Shown: positions 17,756-26,310 of the stretch, piece by piece
Position numbering within the stretch: position 1 is the stretch's first letter
Layout: each line of letters opens with the position of its first letter
Source of the DNA: Bacteroidota bacterium
Lineage (GTDB): Bacteria; Bacteroidota; Bacteroidia; Sphingobacteriales; Sphingobacteriaceae
Assembly (NCBI GenBank): GCA_029851965.1
Contig: JARKUW010000062.1
Span: 1 to 51,342, forward strand
Length of the DNA stretch: 51,342 nt
Reading direction: 5' to 3'
Made by a program: the position numbers and the translations under genes
The notes under the pieces: generated by a model
Databases searched by the model: none
Seen by the model: only the letters and a program-made list of their open reading frames with translations
What the model was told of the DNA's origin: nothing

Positions 17756-18091
17756 TTATTTCACGGGTGCAGCAGGCGATTGGTTTGCTGGTGCAGGTGC
17801 ATTGCCAATTGGAGACGGTGCAGGAGTCCTGTCCAGATGTTCCTGGATTTTCGAATCGCTGGATGCGCCACCGGATGTTTTTGCAACCGTCGTAATTGAT
17901 AGTGTAATAACCACAACCAAAGCAAGCAGAATCCATGTTCCTTTTTCTAAAACATCTCCGGTACGTTGTACGCCGAACATGTTGCTCGCAGATGAACCTG
18001 CTGATAAACCGCCGCCTTTAGGGTTTTGTATCAAAACGAATATGGCCAAAGCGACACAGATAATAATTAATAAGATGATTAAAAATAGCAT
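17756..18091 (-). CDS. secG: Preprotein translocase subunit SecG
   Basis: SecG is the small SecYEG subunit that aids SecA-driven export. The 111-residue protein has two membrane segments (about 1-20 and 52-70), separated by the conserved loop LIQNPKGGGLSAGSSASNMFGVQRTGDVLEK. A Pro/Ala/Ser-rich C-terminal tail follows, typical for Bacteroidota. It is the last gene of the miaB operon, 14 bases behind the TPR protein, and a strong terminator follows. SecA, its motor partner, is encoded at the right end of the window. Confidence 0.95.
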   Translation of the reverse strand: MLFLIILLIIICVALAIFVLIQNPKGGGLSAGSSASNMFGVQRTGDVLEKGTWILLALVVVITLSITTVAKTSGGASSDSKIQEHLDRTPAPSPIGNAPAPANQSPAAPVK

Positions 18092-18105
18092 GGTCTGTAT
18101 TATGA

Positions 18106-19212
18106 TTAAATTTTCTTTTTTATAGATTGGATAAGATCGGCAAAGTAACGGCTTTTTTCTGGGAACTTCAAACTTAATTTTTCATAAGTCTCTATGGCCT
18201 TGTGGTAAAGCATCTGCTCGATGTAGATCTTTGCAAGTGTCTCTGAAACGAGGTCGTTATGGTCCTCCGCACTCTTCTTCGCTTTATTCTCATTGTCGAT
18301 CTGTTCCGGCCGAGGTGCGCCGATCTGCGGCGCATTCTTGATGAACTTATCAATTATCTCCAGGTCTTTGGGATCACCTTTAACTTCGGGAAGGGTATTT
18401 AGTATTTCCTCTGCATTAAACGGACTTTGAAGGTGAAAGATGTGTTCCACATACTGGTGCTGCAGTTGTCCGGGATTGCTGCGCTTTGGCGTAGCATAAG
18501 GCTGGAAGCTCTGATGCTCCTTTCTGGTTTTCGCCAGCCACCATAAAAACGTATACGGCAGCGAATCATCGTTGTAGTTCGTTACTTCGCTGGTTTCCCG
18601 CTCCGGGTCGTAAATTGGGGCCGCTGGGGCGATGTTTGCTTCCGCGGGCTGCTCTGCATCCGCGCTGAAGTTATCCGCAAACGCAAAGAAGTCAGTCGCC
18701 GCAATATTCTCCAGGACGAAGTCGTCTTCAATGTTCTCTACTGCCGGTGCCTCTGCAACTTTAGCTTCCGGCACGCCTGCGGCCACATAATCATGGATGT
18801 CAATCTCCCCGATTTCATCATAGGTTTCCTGCTCGTCCACATCGTGTTCCACTTCAACGAGGCCAAAGATTTCATGCGTGGTGTGCTCCTGACCAGATTC
18901 CTCCTGAAGGGAATGTAATTCTTCGGAATGTGCATGCGGCATTTCAGTATGCGCCACAGCGTTTGCTGCTTTTTGCGGTTGATAAAGGAAGTTGTGCAGT
19001 AAAGTGCCGTTGGTATGAAGGGCCGTCGTTGCCAGCGTATTGCTTTCTTCGGCAGTGCCGATACTTGCCTTTGCAAGCAGCAGGTGCAGCGCCTGGAAGT
19101 ACGGATATTTTTCAACCGAATCTTTCAACAAGGCGACATCTTCCACAGATACACGCTCCGGGTTCGATATCAATGTCGAAAGGTATTTGTTTAAATATAT
19201 CTCTGGCTGCAC
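18106..19212 (-). CDS. Conserved protein with C-terminal TPR-like helices, function unknown
   Basis: The 368-residue protein has a helical N-terminus (about 1-55, with KDSVEKYPYFQALHLLLAKA, TPR-like). A long acidic, Glu/Ala-rich low-complexity middle (about 85-215) follows. The C-terminal helical pair contains LAKIYIEQMLYHKAIETYEKLSLKFPEKS, a recognisable TPR unit. No signal peptide is visible, so it is probably cytoplasmic. It lies between lptE and secG in an operon about envelope assembly, which suggests a scaffolding role there, but the sequence shows no enzyme motif. The family is known to me only as a hypothetical protein at this locus in Sphingobacteriales. Confidence 0.8.
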   Translation of the reverse strand: MQPEIYLNKYLSTLISNPERVSVEDVALLKDSVEKYPYFQALHLLLAKASIGTAEESNTLATTALHTNGTLLHNFLYQPQKAANAVAHTEMPHAHSEELHSLQEESGQEHTTHEIFGLVEVEHDVDEQETYDEIGEIDIHDYVAAGVPEAKVAEAPAVENIEDDFVLENIAATDFFAFADNFSADAEQPAEANIAPAAPIYDPERETSEVTNYNDDSLPYTFLWWLAKTRKEHQSFQPYATPKRSNPGQLQHQYVEHIFHLQSPFNAEEILNTLPEVKGDPKDLEIIDKFIKNAPQIGAPRPEQIDNENKAKKSAEDHNDLVSETLAKIYIEQMLYHKAIETYEKLSLKFPEKSRYFADLIQSIKKKI

Positions 19213-19233
19213 GTCGCTAAGTTAATCAGAATT

Positions 19234-19749
19234 TTACCATTGAGCGAAAGCCCGGTTGAATATATCCTCGGTCAGCTGATCATTGATATCTTTAACCAGT
19301 TGTGGCTCACGGGCCTGGAAACTCGTTCCTGTAACGGTAAAATTTGCGTAGCGGGAAAATGATTCCTCAAAGCTTTGCTTCGGATTGATGTTGTTCGTGT
19401 ACTTCACGGCAATGGTTACCGTCAGCCTTGAGGTACCCTGGGTACTTTGTGTCCGGTTGTCCGTTAGTGTCACCGGACGTATATCATAACCCGTGATCCT
19501 TCCCTCAAATATCCCGTTGCCATCGTTTTGCACAATGCTCAGACGTGATTGATTCCGGATCCTGGTCCGCAATGCTTCGGTAAACTGCTGACTTAAAAAG
19601 GGGTTCACCAGTGGTGCATTGTTTTCGAAGAAGTTCACTGTAACAGATTTCATTTCCGCCGGAATGGAAGCACCATTTAGAGAAACCGCGCAGGAACTGA
19701 ATACCCCTGCCAGCACCAGCAGTAGCATATAGATTCTTTTTACTTTCAT
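19234..19749 (-). CDS. lptE: LptE-like LPS assembly lipoprotein
   Basis: LptE plugs the LptD barrel that inserts lipopolysaccharide into the outer leaflet. The 171-residue protein has a lipoprotein signal with Cys20 after VFSS. Then come SIPAEMKSVTVNFFENNAPLVNP and FTEALRTRIRNQSRLSIV, and a stretch with VTIAVKYTN; these match Bacteroidota LptE proteins in layout. The start overlaps the stop of the sigma-54 regulator in TGATG, so translation is coupled. LptD is not in the window. The family call relies on pattern and gene context. Confidence 0.82.
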   Translation of the reverse strand: MKVKRIYMLLLVLAGVFSSCAVSLNGASIPAEMKSVTVNFFENNAPLVNPFLSQQFTEALRTRIRNQSRLSIVQNDGNGIFEGRITGYDIRPVTLTDNRTQSTQGTSRLTVTIAVKYTNNINPKQSFEESFSRYANFTVTGTSFQAREPQLVKDINDQLTEDIFNRAFAQW

Positions 19750-20981
19750 CAGTTTAAGTTCAGTTCTTTAATTTTCCGGTATAAGGTACGCTCGGAGATG
19801 CCGAGTTCCTGTGCGGCAAACTTCCTTTTTCCCTTGTGCTTTTTCAAAGCTTTCTTGATCAGGTCAGATTCCTTGTCCACCAGAGACAGTGACTCTTCCA
19901 CTTCCTCGGCATCATGCGCATAGTTGTAATCGATTGGCCGGTTCTGTTCTGGCTTATTGATCGTCAAAGCCTGCTCATAATTGGGGCTTTGATCAATCTC
20001 CTGATACAGTTGCTTGATGTAATGGGTGTTGTCTGCCAAAATATGGGAGGTGTTTCCGCCGCTCTGAATGATTTCCGCGACAAGTTTCTTCAGTTCCACC
20101 ATATCCTTTTTCATGTCAAAGAGGACTTTGTACAAGATGTCCCTTTCTGAAAAATCTTCCTTATTGCCGCCATTGATGGTCATTGGCAAATTCGAAGAGC
20201 TTTCATTTGGAATGTAGTTCAGCAGCGCAGCGGCAGTTACATTGCGGTCTTTCTCCAGCACGCAGACCTGCTCTGCAATATTTTTAAGCTGCCTCACGTT
20301 GCCCGGCCAGCTGTAGTTACTCAGTATCTGTATCGCATCAGGGTCCAATTGTATGCCCGGACTCCGGTACTTGTCGCTGAAGTCTGCAGAGAACTTGCGG
20401 AAAAGAAGATAGATGTCCTCTTTACGCTCGTGCAATGCCGGAATGCGAAGCGGAACCGTATTCAGCCTGTAGTATAGATCTTCGCGGAACTTCCCGGATT
20501 TTACGCGGTTGTATACATCCACATTGGTGGCGGCAATGATCCGCACATCCGTCTTCTGTACCTTAGACGATCCTACCCGCAGGTATTCGCCACTTTCCAG
20601 AATTCGAAGCAACCTGGCCTGGGTGCCTAAAGGAAGCTCTGCAACCTCATCCAGGAAAATGGTACCACCGTTTGCCACTTCAAAATAACCTTTGCGGGCC
20701 TCGTGTGCACCAGTAAAAGAACCTTTCTCGTGTCCAAAAAGTTCCGAGTCAATGGTTCCTTCCGGGATGGCGCCGCAGTTCACAGCGATAAATGCACCGT
20801 GTTTACGCCCGCTCATCTGGTGGATGATGTGTGAAAAAACCTCCTTACCGCTTCCACTTTCACCGGTGATTAGTACCGACATGTCGGTCGGGGCAACTTG
20901 TCTCGCAATATCTATAGCACGATTCAGCAATGGTGACCCACCAATAATGCCGAACCGGTTTTTAATGTCTTGTACGTCCAT
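19749..20981 (-). CDS. Sigma-54-dependent transcriptional activator without receiver domain
   Basis: This AAA+ enhancer-binding protein opens promoters held by sigma-54 RNA polymerase. I place the start at 20981 (MDVQDIKNRFG), 2 bases behind the miaB stop; an upstream ATG at 21023 would overlap miaB by 40 bases. The AAA+ domain shows Walker A GESGSGKE (40-47), Walker B GGTIFLDEV (105-113), and the sigma-54-contacting loop GSFTGA (87-92), where Ala of GAFTGA is replaced by Ser. A variable linker (about 255-360) precedes a Fis-type helix-turn-helix at the C-terminus (KFAAQELGISERTLYRKIKE). There is no sensory domain at the N-terminus, so control may be by expression level or a partner. The product is 410 residues. 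Confidence 0.93.
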   Translation of the reverse strand: MDVQDIKNRFGIIGGSPLLNRAIDIARQVAPTDMSVLITGESGSGKEVFSHIIHQMSGRKHGAFIAVNCGAIPEGTIDSELFGHEKGSFTGAHEARKGYFEVANGGTIFLDEVAELPLGTQARLLRILESGEYLRVGSSKVQKTDVRIIAATNVDVYNRVKSGKFREDLYYRLNTVPLRIPALHERKEDIYLLFRKFSADFSDKYRSPGIQLDPDAIQILSNYSWPGNVRQLKNIAEQVCVLEKDRNVTAAALLNYIPNESSSNLPMTINGGNKEDFSERDILYKVLFDMKKDMVELKKLVAEIIQSGGNTSHILADNTHYIKQLYQEIDQSPNYEQALTINKPEQNRPIDYNYAHDAEEVEESLSLVDKESDLIKKALKKHKGKRKFAAQELGISERTLYRKIKELNLN

Positions 20982-20983
20982 AA

Positions 20984-22414
20984 TTAATCTGCAATTCTTC
21001 CCAATAAAGTCGCTGATGTACAACGCTCAATATAGACATTTACATATTGTCCGGGTTTAATCTCCGCCGTTGCCGGGAAAACAACCATGGCGTTCTGATC
21101 GGTACGGCCGCAATAATCTGTGTCAGACTTTTTGGAGGTTCCCTCGACGAGGATCCGCATGGTCTTTCCAACATTTTGCTGTAGCCGGAACAGTGATGTT
21201 TCCTGTTGTTTCAACAGAATCTCTGCAAGCCTGCGTTTCTTCACGTCCTCCGGAATATCATCGGCGAGTTTGCGTGCAGCCAGCGTACCTGGTCTTTCAG
21301 AGTAACTGAAGGTAAATGCAAAGTCGTAACCAACATAATCCATCATACTGAGTGTTTCCTGATGGTCTTCTTCCGTTTCCGTGCAAAATCCTGCAATAAT
21401 ATCCGAAGAGATGGCGCAATCGGGAATGATGCTGCGGATGGCGTCGATCCGGTTGATGTACCACTCACGGGTATACGTCCGGTTCATCAGCTCCAAAACC
21501 CGGCTGCTGCCCGATTGTACCGGCAAATGAATATAGTTACATATATTATCGTATTTCGCTATGGTATACAGTACCTCGTCGGTAATGTCTTTCGGGTGGG
21601 AGGTTGAAAACCGTACACGCAGATCGGGGCTCACCAGGGCTACTTTCTCCAGCAACTGTGCGAAGTTCACCTCAATCTCAGCCGTTTCAGCGGCATCAGC
21701 GCCTCTCCATTTATAAGAGTCAACGTTCTGACCCAGCAGTGTAACCTCTTTATATCCTTTGTCAAACAAGTCCTGTGCTTCCGCAAGGATAGAGAACGGG
21801 TCCCTGCTGCGCTCGCGGCCACGGGTAAATGGCACCACACAGAACGAGCACATGTTGTCACATCCGCGCATAATGGAAATAAAAGCAGTTATCCCGTTTC
21901 CATTCAGACGCACGGGGCTGATATCTGCATAGGTTTCCTCGCGGGATAGCAGCACATTGATGGCTTTATTTCCGTCCTCGACCTGTTCAATCAACTGCGG
22001 AAGGTCGCGGTAAGCATCCGGACCAACAACCATATCAACCAGTTTCTCTTCATCCAGAAACTTAGATTTCAGTCGTTCTGCCATACAGCCTAATACACCT
22101 ACAATCAGCTTTGGATTCCGGCGTTTCTCGGCGCCAAACTGTGAAAGTCGGTTGCGCACCCGTTGTTCCGCATTTTCGCGGATCGAGCAGGTATTGATGA
22201 AAACCAGATCTGCTTCTTTATAATCACCGGTGGTTACAAATCCGGTATTGGATAGGATGGATGCTACAATCTCGCTGTCCGCAAAGTTCATCTGGCAGCC
22301 ATAGCTCTCGATGTATAGTTTACGGGCATTTTCAACCTTTGGTGCATCAAGAATTAAAGCCTCTCCCTGGCGCTCTTCATCATGTTTCTTGTCTAATAGC
22401 TCTAAATTGATCAT
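20984..22414 (-). CDS. miaB: tRNA-2-methylthio-N6-dimethylallyladenosine synthase
   Basis: MiaB is a radical-SAM enzyme that adds a methylthio group to i6A37 of tRNAs reading UNN codons. It has the N-terminal UPF0004 domain with cysteines Cys40, Cys76 and Cys110 for the auxiliary cluster. The radical-SAM CxxxCxxC motif is Cys185, Cys189 and Cys192 ([19 protein letters not shown]). A C-terminal TRAM domain (about 405-476) completes the fold. The 476 residues include a 30-residue N-terminal extension common in Bacteroidota. It heads the operon with the sigma-54 activator, lptE, TPR gene and secG and has a well-formed promoter upstream. Confidence 0.96.
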   Translation of the reverse strand: MINLELLDKKHDEERQGEALILDAPKVENARKLYIESYGCQMNFADSEIVASILSNTGFVTTGDYKEADLVFINTCSIRENAEQRVRNRLSQFGAEKRRNPKLIVGVLGCMAERLKSKFLDEEKLVDMVVGPDAYRDLPQLIEQVEDGNKAINVLLSREETYADISPVRLNGNGITAFISIMRGCDNMCSFCVVPFTRGRERSRDPFSILAEAQDLFDKGYKEVTLLGQNVDSYKWRGADAAETAEIEVNFAQLLEKVALVSPDLRVRFSTSHPKDITDEVLYTIAKYDNICNYIHLPVQSGSSRVLELMNRTYTREWYINRIDAIRSIIPDCAISSDIIAGFCTETEEDHQETLSMMDYVGYDFAFTFSYSERPGTLAARKLADDIPEDVKKRRLAEILLKQQETSLFRLQQNVGKTMRILVEGTSKKSDTDYCGRTDQNAMVVFPATAEIKPGQYVNVYIERCTSATLLGRIAD

Positions 22415-22439
22415 CTATGGTCTGCTTTATTATAATATG

Positions 22440-22471
22440 CAAAAATAAGGAATTAAGTTTATAAATGACAA
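22440..22471 (-). promoter_or_regulatory. Promoter of the miaB operon
   Basis: On the minus strand TTG (22471-22469) is followed after 21 bases by TATTTTTG (22447-22440), which exactly fits the Bacteroidota consensus TTG-N17-23-TAnnTTTG. The miaB ATG lies about 25 bases further on. Confidence 0.65.
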
Positions 22472-22479
22472 TGTGTCAT
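22465..22479. promoter_or_regulatory. Perfect dyad overlapping the miaB -33 box
   Basis: ATGACA and TGTCAT flank a 3-base spacer. The dyad covers the TTG box of the miaB promoter and sits in the divergent region between miaB and the AsmA-like genes. It is a candidate operator; no regulator is assigned. Confidence 0.4.
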
Positions 22480-22555
22480 ATTTAAAATACGGAGGCCGGG
22501 CAATCGGCAGGAGATTGGCCTTTATATTGCAAGGAAAAAAATTAAACCCAGTAGA

Positions 22556-24370
22556 ATGATTAGAAACGAGCCAGGTAAATACAGAATTTTGAAATGGATC
22601 GGCGGAATTCTTGCCCTTCTGATCTTAATCTCGCTAAGCGCCGCCATTTACATCAGTGTGAAGTGGAAACCATTTTTAACAGAGAAGATTAAAACTGGTA
22701 TTTATGAAAGTTCTCAGCACCTCTACCAGCTCAAATTCAAAGATTTGAGTCTCAATGTACTTGCCGGAACCGTGACGATGGACAGTGTGGAACTTGTTCC
22801 GGACACTGCTGTTTACAATGCCTTCAGGAAGCAGCAGCTCGCTCCGGTGCATATATACCACATCAAACTGGCCAGACTTCGTTTAACGCGAATCGGTATA
22901 CTCACGGCTTATTTTAAAAAGCGCATCAACATGAATGCGATCATTCTGGATCGCCCAACCATCAACATGATCCATCACCGCGTTCCACGCAAGCCCGATG
23001 TACCTAAAAAGGAGAAAAGCTTATATGAAGAAATATCTAAGTCGCTGAGCTCCATTCATGTGCGCAGCATTAAGGTGCTGAATGCAGATTTCAATTATCT
23101 GGATGGTGAAACCAACAAAACCCTAAATTCTGTCCAGAAGCTGAATGTCAGTGTTACGGATATACTGATCGATTCCCTTTCGCAACACGACACCAGCCGG
23201 TTCTATTACAGCAAAAACGTCGAGTTTGAACTTGCCGGCTACAAGTCCGTGACCAAAGATAAGATGTATACCATAAAGGTCGATTCGGTTTATGGCTCTG
23301 CAAGCAATGGCTCCGTCCGGGTAAAGGGTGTTCAGGTTATCCCGATGTATCCTGATCTGACATTTAGCCGGAAATACCCGACACAGCGGGATCGCTATGA
23401 TCTGAATTTTAATACCATTCAGGTGGAGGGACTGGATTTCACCCGGATGAATGCGGAAGGGCTGGTCTATGCGAAGTCACTGCGCATCGGTCCGGCTAAG
23501 GTGAACATTTTCATGAACCGGGAACTCCGGCCTTCTTCGGCGAATAAGAGCCAGAACTTCCCTCATATCGCGCTGCAAAGATTGTCGCTCCCTTTGATCG
23601 TCGATACTCTTTTTCTGAAGAATGTGGATGTGGCCTATACAGAATACAACGCTATCGCGCAGAAGCGTGGAACCGTTAACATCGATAACCTTCGTGGGAA
23701 ATTATTAAATGTGACCAACGATACCCTGCAAATTCGTAAACACCCGGGGATGGTTGCGCAACTGCAGACCAGGCTTGTTAAAGCTGCAGATCTGGATATC
23801 AGGATCAATTTCGACCTTGGTGCCAGGGATGGCGCTTTCAACTATAAGGGGCAGGTCGGCAGCTTTGATATGCGTGAACTCAATAGGGTCGCTGAAGCAC
23901 TGGGGATGGTGGAAGTAAAAAGCGGCAGGGTGCAAAAGCTGGATTTCGACATCAGCGGCAATACCACCGGTGCCCGGGGAACCATGCGGATGTACTATTC
24001 CGGTCTGCAGGTGAACCTGCTCAAGGAAGGAGAAGAAGGGGAACCTTTGAAAAAGAAAGGCCTGCTGTCCTTCCTGGCAAATGAGTTGGTTATTAAGGAT
24101 GCAAACCCGTACAAAGGAGAAGCCCTAAGGGTTGCCAGGATTGAATATGTCCGGCCGCCTTCCTCTTCGTTCTTCTCCCTGCTCTGGAAAGGTGTTTTTA
24201 CAGGCCTCCGCGAAACGGTAGGAATCGGCGGCTTCAAAACAAAAACGCCGCAGGAGTCCCACAAGCAGGTTCTCGAAAAGAAGCAGGAAAGGGCCGAGAA
24301 AAGAAAAGAGCGACAGGAAGAACGTCAGAAGAAACGGGAAGCCAGAAAAGCGGACAAAGGGAAAGATTAA
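22556..24370 (+). CDS. Membrane-anchored AsmA-like protein, paralogue 1
   Basis: I cannot name this 604-residue protein from a known function. One hydrophobic N-terminal helix (about 12-34) anchors it with most of the chain outside. The rest is beta-rich with repeated short segments such as DFNYLDGET, VKSGRVQKLDFDISG and VDVAYTEYN, the layout of AsmA/TamB-type envelope proteins. Near the C-terminus is KKKGLLSFLANELVIKDANP, followed by a highly charged Lys/Glu/Arg tail (about 565-604), probably a helix. The next gene encodes a protein of the same architecture. It is read away from miaB with 140 bases between them. A role in lipid or envelope transport is an inference from the layout. Confidence 0.72.
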   Translation: MIRNEPGKYRILKWIGGILALLILISLSAAIYISVKWKPFLTEKIKTGIYESSQHLYQLKFKDLSLNVLAGTVTMDSVELVPDTAVYNAFRKQQLAPVHIYHIKLARLRLTRIGILTAYFKKRINMNAIILDRPTINMIHHRVPRKPDVPKKEKSLYEEISKSLSSIHVRSIKVLNADFNYLDGETNKTLNSVQKLNVSVTDILIDSLSQHDTSRFYYSKNVEFELAGYKSVTKDKMYTIKVDSVYGSASNGSVRVKGVQVIPMYPDLTFSRKYPTQRDRYDLNFNTIQVEGLDFTRMNAEGLVYAKSLRIGPAKVNIFMNRELRPSSANKSQNFPHIALQRLSLPLIVDTLFLKNVDVAYTEYNAIAQKRGTVNIDNLRGKLLNVTNDTLQIRKHPGMVAQLQTRLVKAADLDIRINFDLGARDGAFNYKGQVGSFDMRELNRVAEALGMVEVKSGRVQKLDFDISGNTTGARGTMRMYYSGLQVNLLKEGEEGEPLKKKGLLSFLANELVIKDANPYKGEALRVARIEYVRPPSSSFFSLLWKGVFTGLRETVGIGGFKTKTPQESHKQVLEKKQERAEKRKERQEERQKKREARKADKGKD

Positions 24371-24448
24371 TGTCCTGCGCCCCTTCGCAATGCGATCTAA
24401 GGGAAATTAAATAACAAAACGTATCTTGTTTGTAAATAAGCGCGGTCT

Positions 24449-26245
24449 ATGGTGAAATTTTCCCCTAAAAATCTGACGATTTTAAAATGGCTGATTGGTA
24501 TCTGCCTGGTATTAATCGTCGTTTTTAGCCTGGTATCCCGCTACTATTCGGAGAAGCTGGAACCTGTAATCACCAGTGAGATCAAAGACCTGGTGCTAAG
24601 CTCGACTGACAGCCTTTACCAGGTGAACTTTTCTAAGTTGCGCACCAACATCTTTACAGGTAATGCATCCATGTTTGATGTGGATATCATTCCCGATACT
24701 ACAGTGTTAAAACGCCTGATCGCAAGAGGAGAAGCCCCAAACAACATTTACACCATCAAGCTGAAGAAGTTGTTCATCAGAGGTTTCCACCCGATAACAC
24801 TTTTCAGGGAAAACAAGCTGCATGTAGATCAGCTGCTGTTTGAAAATCCAAGCATCATTATGCTCAATAAGCAGCTTCCGTTTAACGAGGCCAAGCTGCC
24901 CGGCTCACGCGTTTCTCCCTATGCTTATATATCCAGGTACCTGGCTGAACTTAGCGTGAAAACCATCCGGTTTAAAGATGCGCGGTTTAAATATGTAAAT
25001 GAAAACTTCGCCAGCCCCATCACAGATTCTTTGGTTAACCTGAACATCACGCTCAAAGACTGGCTCATCGACTCCACTTCCGCTGCCGACCCGAAGCGGA
25101 TGTATCTGCTGAAAGACATTGTAGTCAATGTCAAGGATTATGCCTATGCAACACCTGACAGCATGTACCACCTGCGGATAAACCGTCTGGACTTCCGCGC
25201 ATCTACCGGACGGGTCAGGATCCATCAGTTTGCCCTCGTACCCAGGTACAGCGAAATGGAGTTTGGTAAAGTCCTGGGTTATGCCAAAGACCGCTACAAT
25301 GTATCCTTAAATGACATTACGCTCAGCGGGCTTAATTTCCCGGCCTATATCAATAAACAGGAGCTGCTTGCCGGTGAAATGAAGATCAACAACGGCTTTG
25401 TTGCCGTGTTCAACAACAATATGCTGCCAGAGCGAAACCAGGCGAAACTCGGTAAATTCCCCCATCAGCTCCTGCAGTCGGTACAAGGACTGGTAACGGT
25501 AAAGAAGTTGCGCCTGGACAACATAAACATCAGCTACGCGGAGTATGATCGCGATAGCCAGGAGCGGGGCGTAATTACTTTCGATAATACGTCGGGAACC
25601 CTCAGCAATGTCACGAACGCACCGGCGTTCAAGCGCAAAAACCCCTTTATGCTGGCGCGCCTCCACAGCAGGTTTATGAACCAGGGCAATCTGAATCTTA
25701 ATTTCAAGTTCGACCTGCAGGCCCCTGATGCTGCCTTTAGCTATTTTGGAACACTAAAAGAGATGGACGGTAAAGCCCTGAACAAGCTCACCAGGCCGCT
25801 GGGTATGCTCCAGATCAAAAGCGGATATGTAAACCAGCTAAGCTTTAACATTAAAGCCAATGATCAACTTGCCAGGGGGAAGCTGGACTTCCGCTACGAG
25901 CGGCTTGCGGTAAATATCTTAAAGCGTGAAGAGGGTGCCGATCGCCTGGTGAAAAAGGGCTTGCTGTCTTTTCTGGCGAACAACCTGATCATCAATACCT
26001 CAAATCCGGACCGGAATGGGAAGCATGTGTATGCGGACATCAACTACCAAAGGGTACCCAGCAACTCTTTCTTTAGTTACATCTACAAGACCCTGTTTCA
26101 GGGCATAAGGTACAGCATCGGTTTTACCAGTGCAAAAGAGGAGGAGATTAAGACCCAGGTCCAAAAATTTCAGAAGATGAAGAGTGACCGCGACTTACGC
26201 AGGGAGAACCGGCGCAAAAGGCAGCTGCGAAAGGGCGGCCGCTAA
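24449..26245 (+). CDS. Membrane-anchored AsmA-like protein, paralogue 2
   Basis: This 598-residue protein repeats the plan of its upstream neighbour: N-terminal membrane helix (about 8-28), similar opening (SSTDSLYQVNFSKLRTNIFTG versus ESSQHLYQLKFKDLSLNVLAG), a related middle (LKSGYVNQL-type, VDxxNISYAEYDR), and the shared VKKGLLSFLANNLIINTSNP block. It ends with a basic tail rich in Arg and Lys. The two genes are 78 bases apart and probably arose by tandem duplication with strong divergence. A bidirectional terminator follows, shared with ilvE. The function is unknown; an AsmA-like envelope role is a guess from architecture. Confidence 0.72.
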   Translation: MVKFSPKNLTILKWLIGICLVLIVVFSLVSRYYSEKLEPVITSEIKDLVLSSTDSLYQVNFSKLRTNIFTGNASMFDVDIIPDTTVLKRLIARGEAPNNIYTIKLKKLFIRGFHPITLFRENKLHVDQLLFENPSIIMLNKQLPFNEAKLPGSRVSPYAYISRYLAELSVKTIRFKDARFKYVNENFASPITDSLVNLNITLKDWLIDSTSAADPKRMYLLKDIVVNVKDYAYATPDSMYHLRINRLDFRASTGRVRIHQFALVPRYSEMEFGKVLGYAKDRYNVSLNDITLSGLNFPAYINKQELLAGEMKINNGFVAVFNNNMLPERNQAKLGKFPHQLLQSVQGLVTVKKLRLDNINISYAEYDRDSQERGVITFDNTSGTLSNVTNAPAFKRKNPFMLARLHSRFMNQGNLNLNFKFDLQAPDAAFSYFGTLKEMDGKALNKLTRPLGMLQIKSGYVNQLSFNIKANDQLARGKLDFRYERLAVNILKREEGADRLVKKGLLSFLANNLIINTSNPDRNGKHVYADINYQRVPSNSFFSYIYKTLFQGIRYSIGFTSAKEEEIKTQVQKFQKMKSDRDLRRENRRKRQLRKGGR

Positions 26246-26263
26246 GCGTTTGAGCAATAAAAA

Positions 26264-26285
26264 AGCCGCACCAAATGGTACGGCT
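26264..26285. terminator. Bidirectional terminator between AsmA-like gene 2 and ilvE
   Basis: AGCCG-C-ACC pairs with GGT-A-CGGCT around an AAAT loop (one mismatch). A-runs before and TA-rich sequence after the stem allow it to work on both convergent transcripts. Confidence 0.75.
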
Positions 26286-26310
26286 CTATATAAAATCCGA
26301 AAATTAGGAT

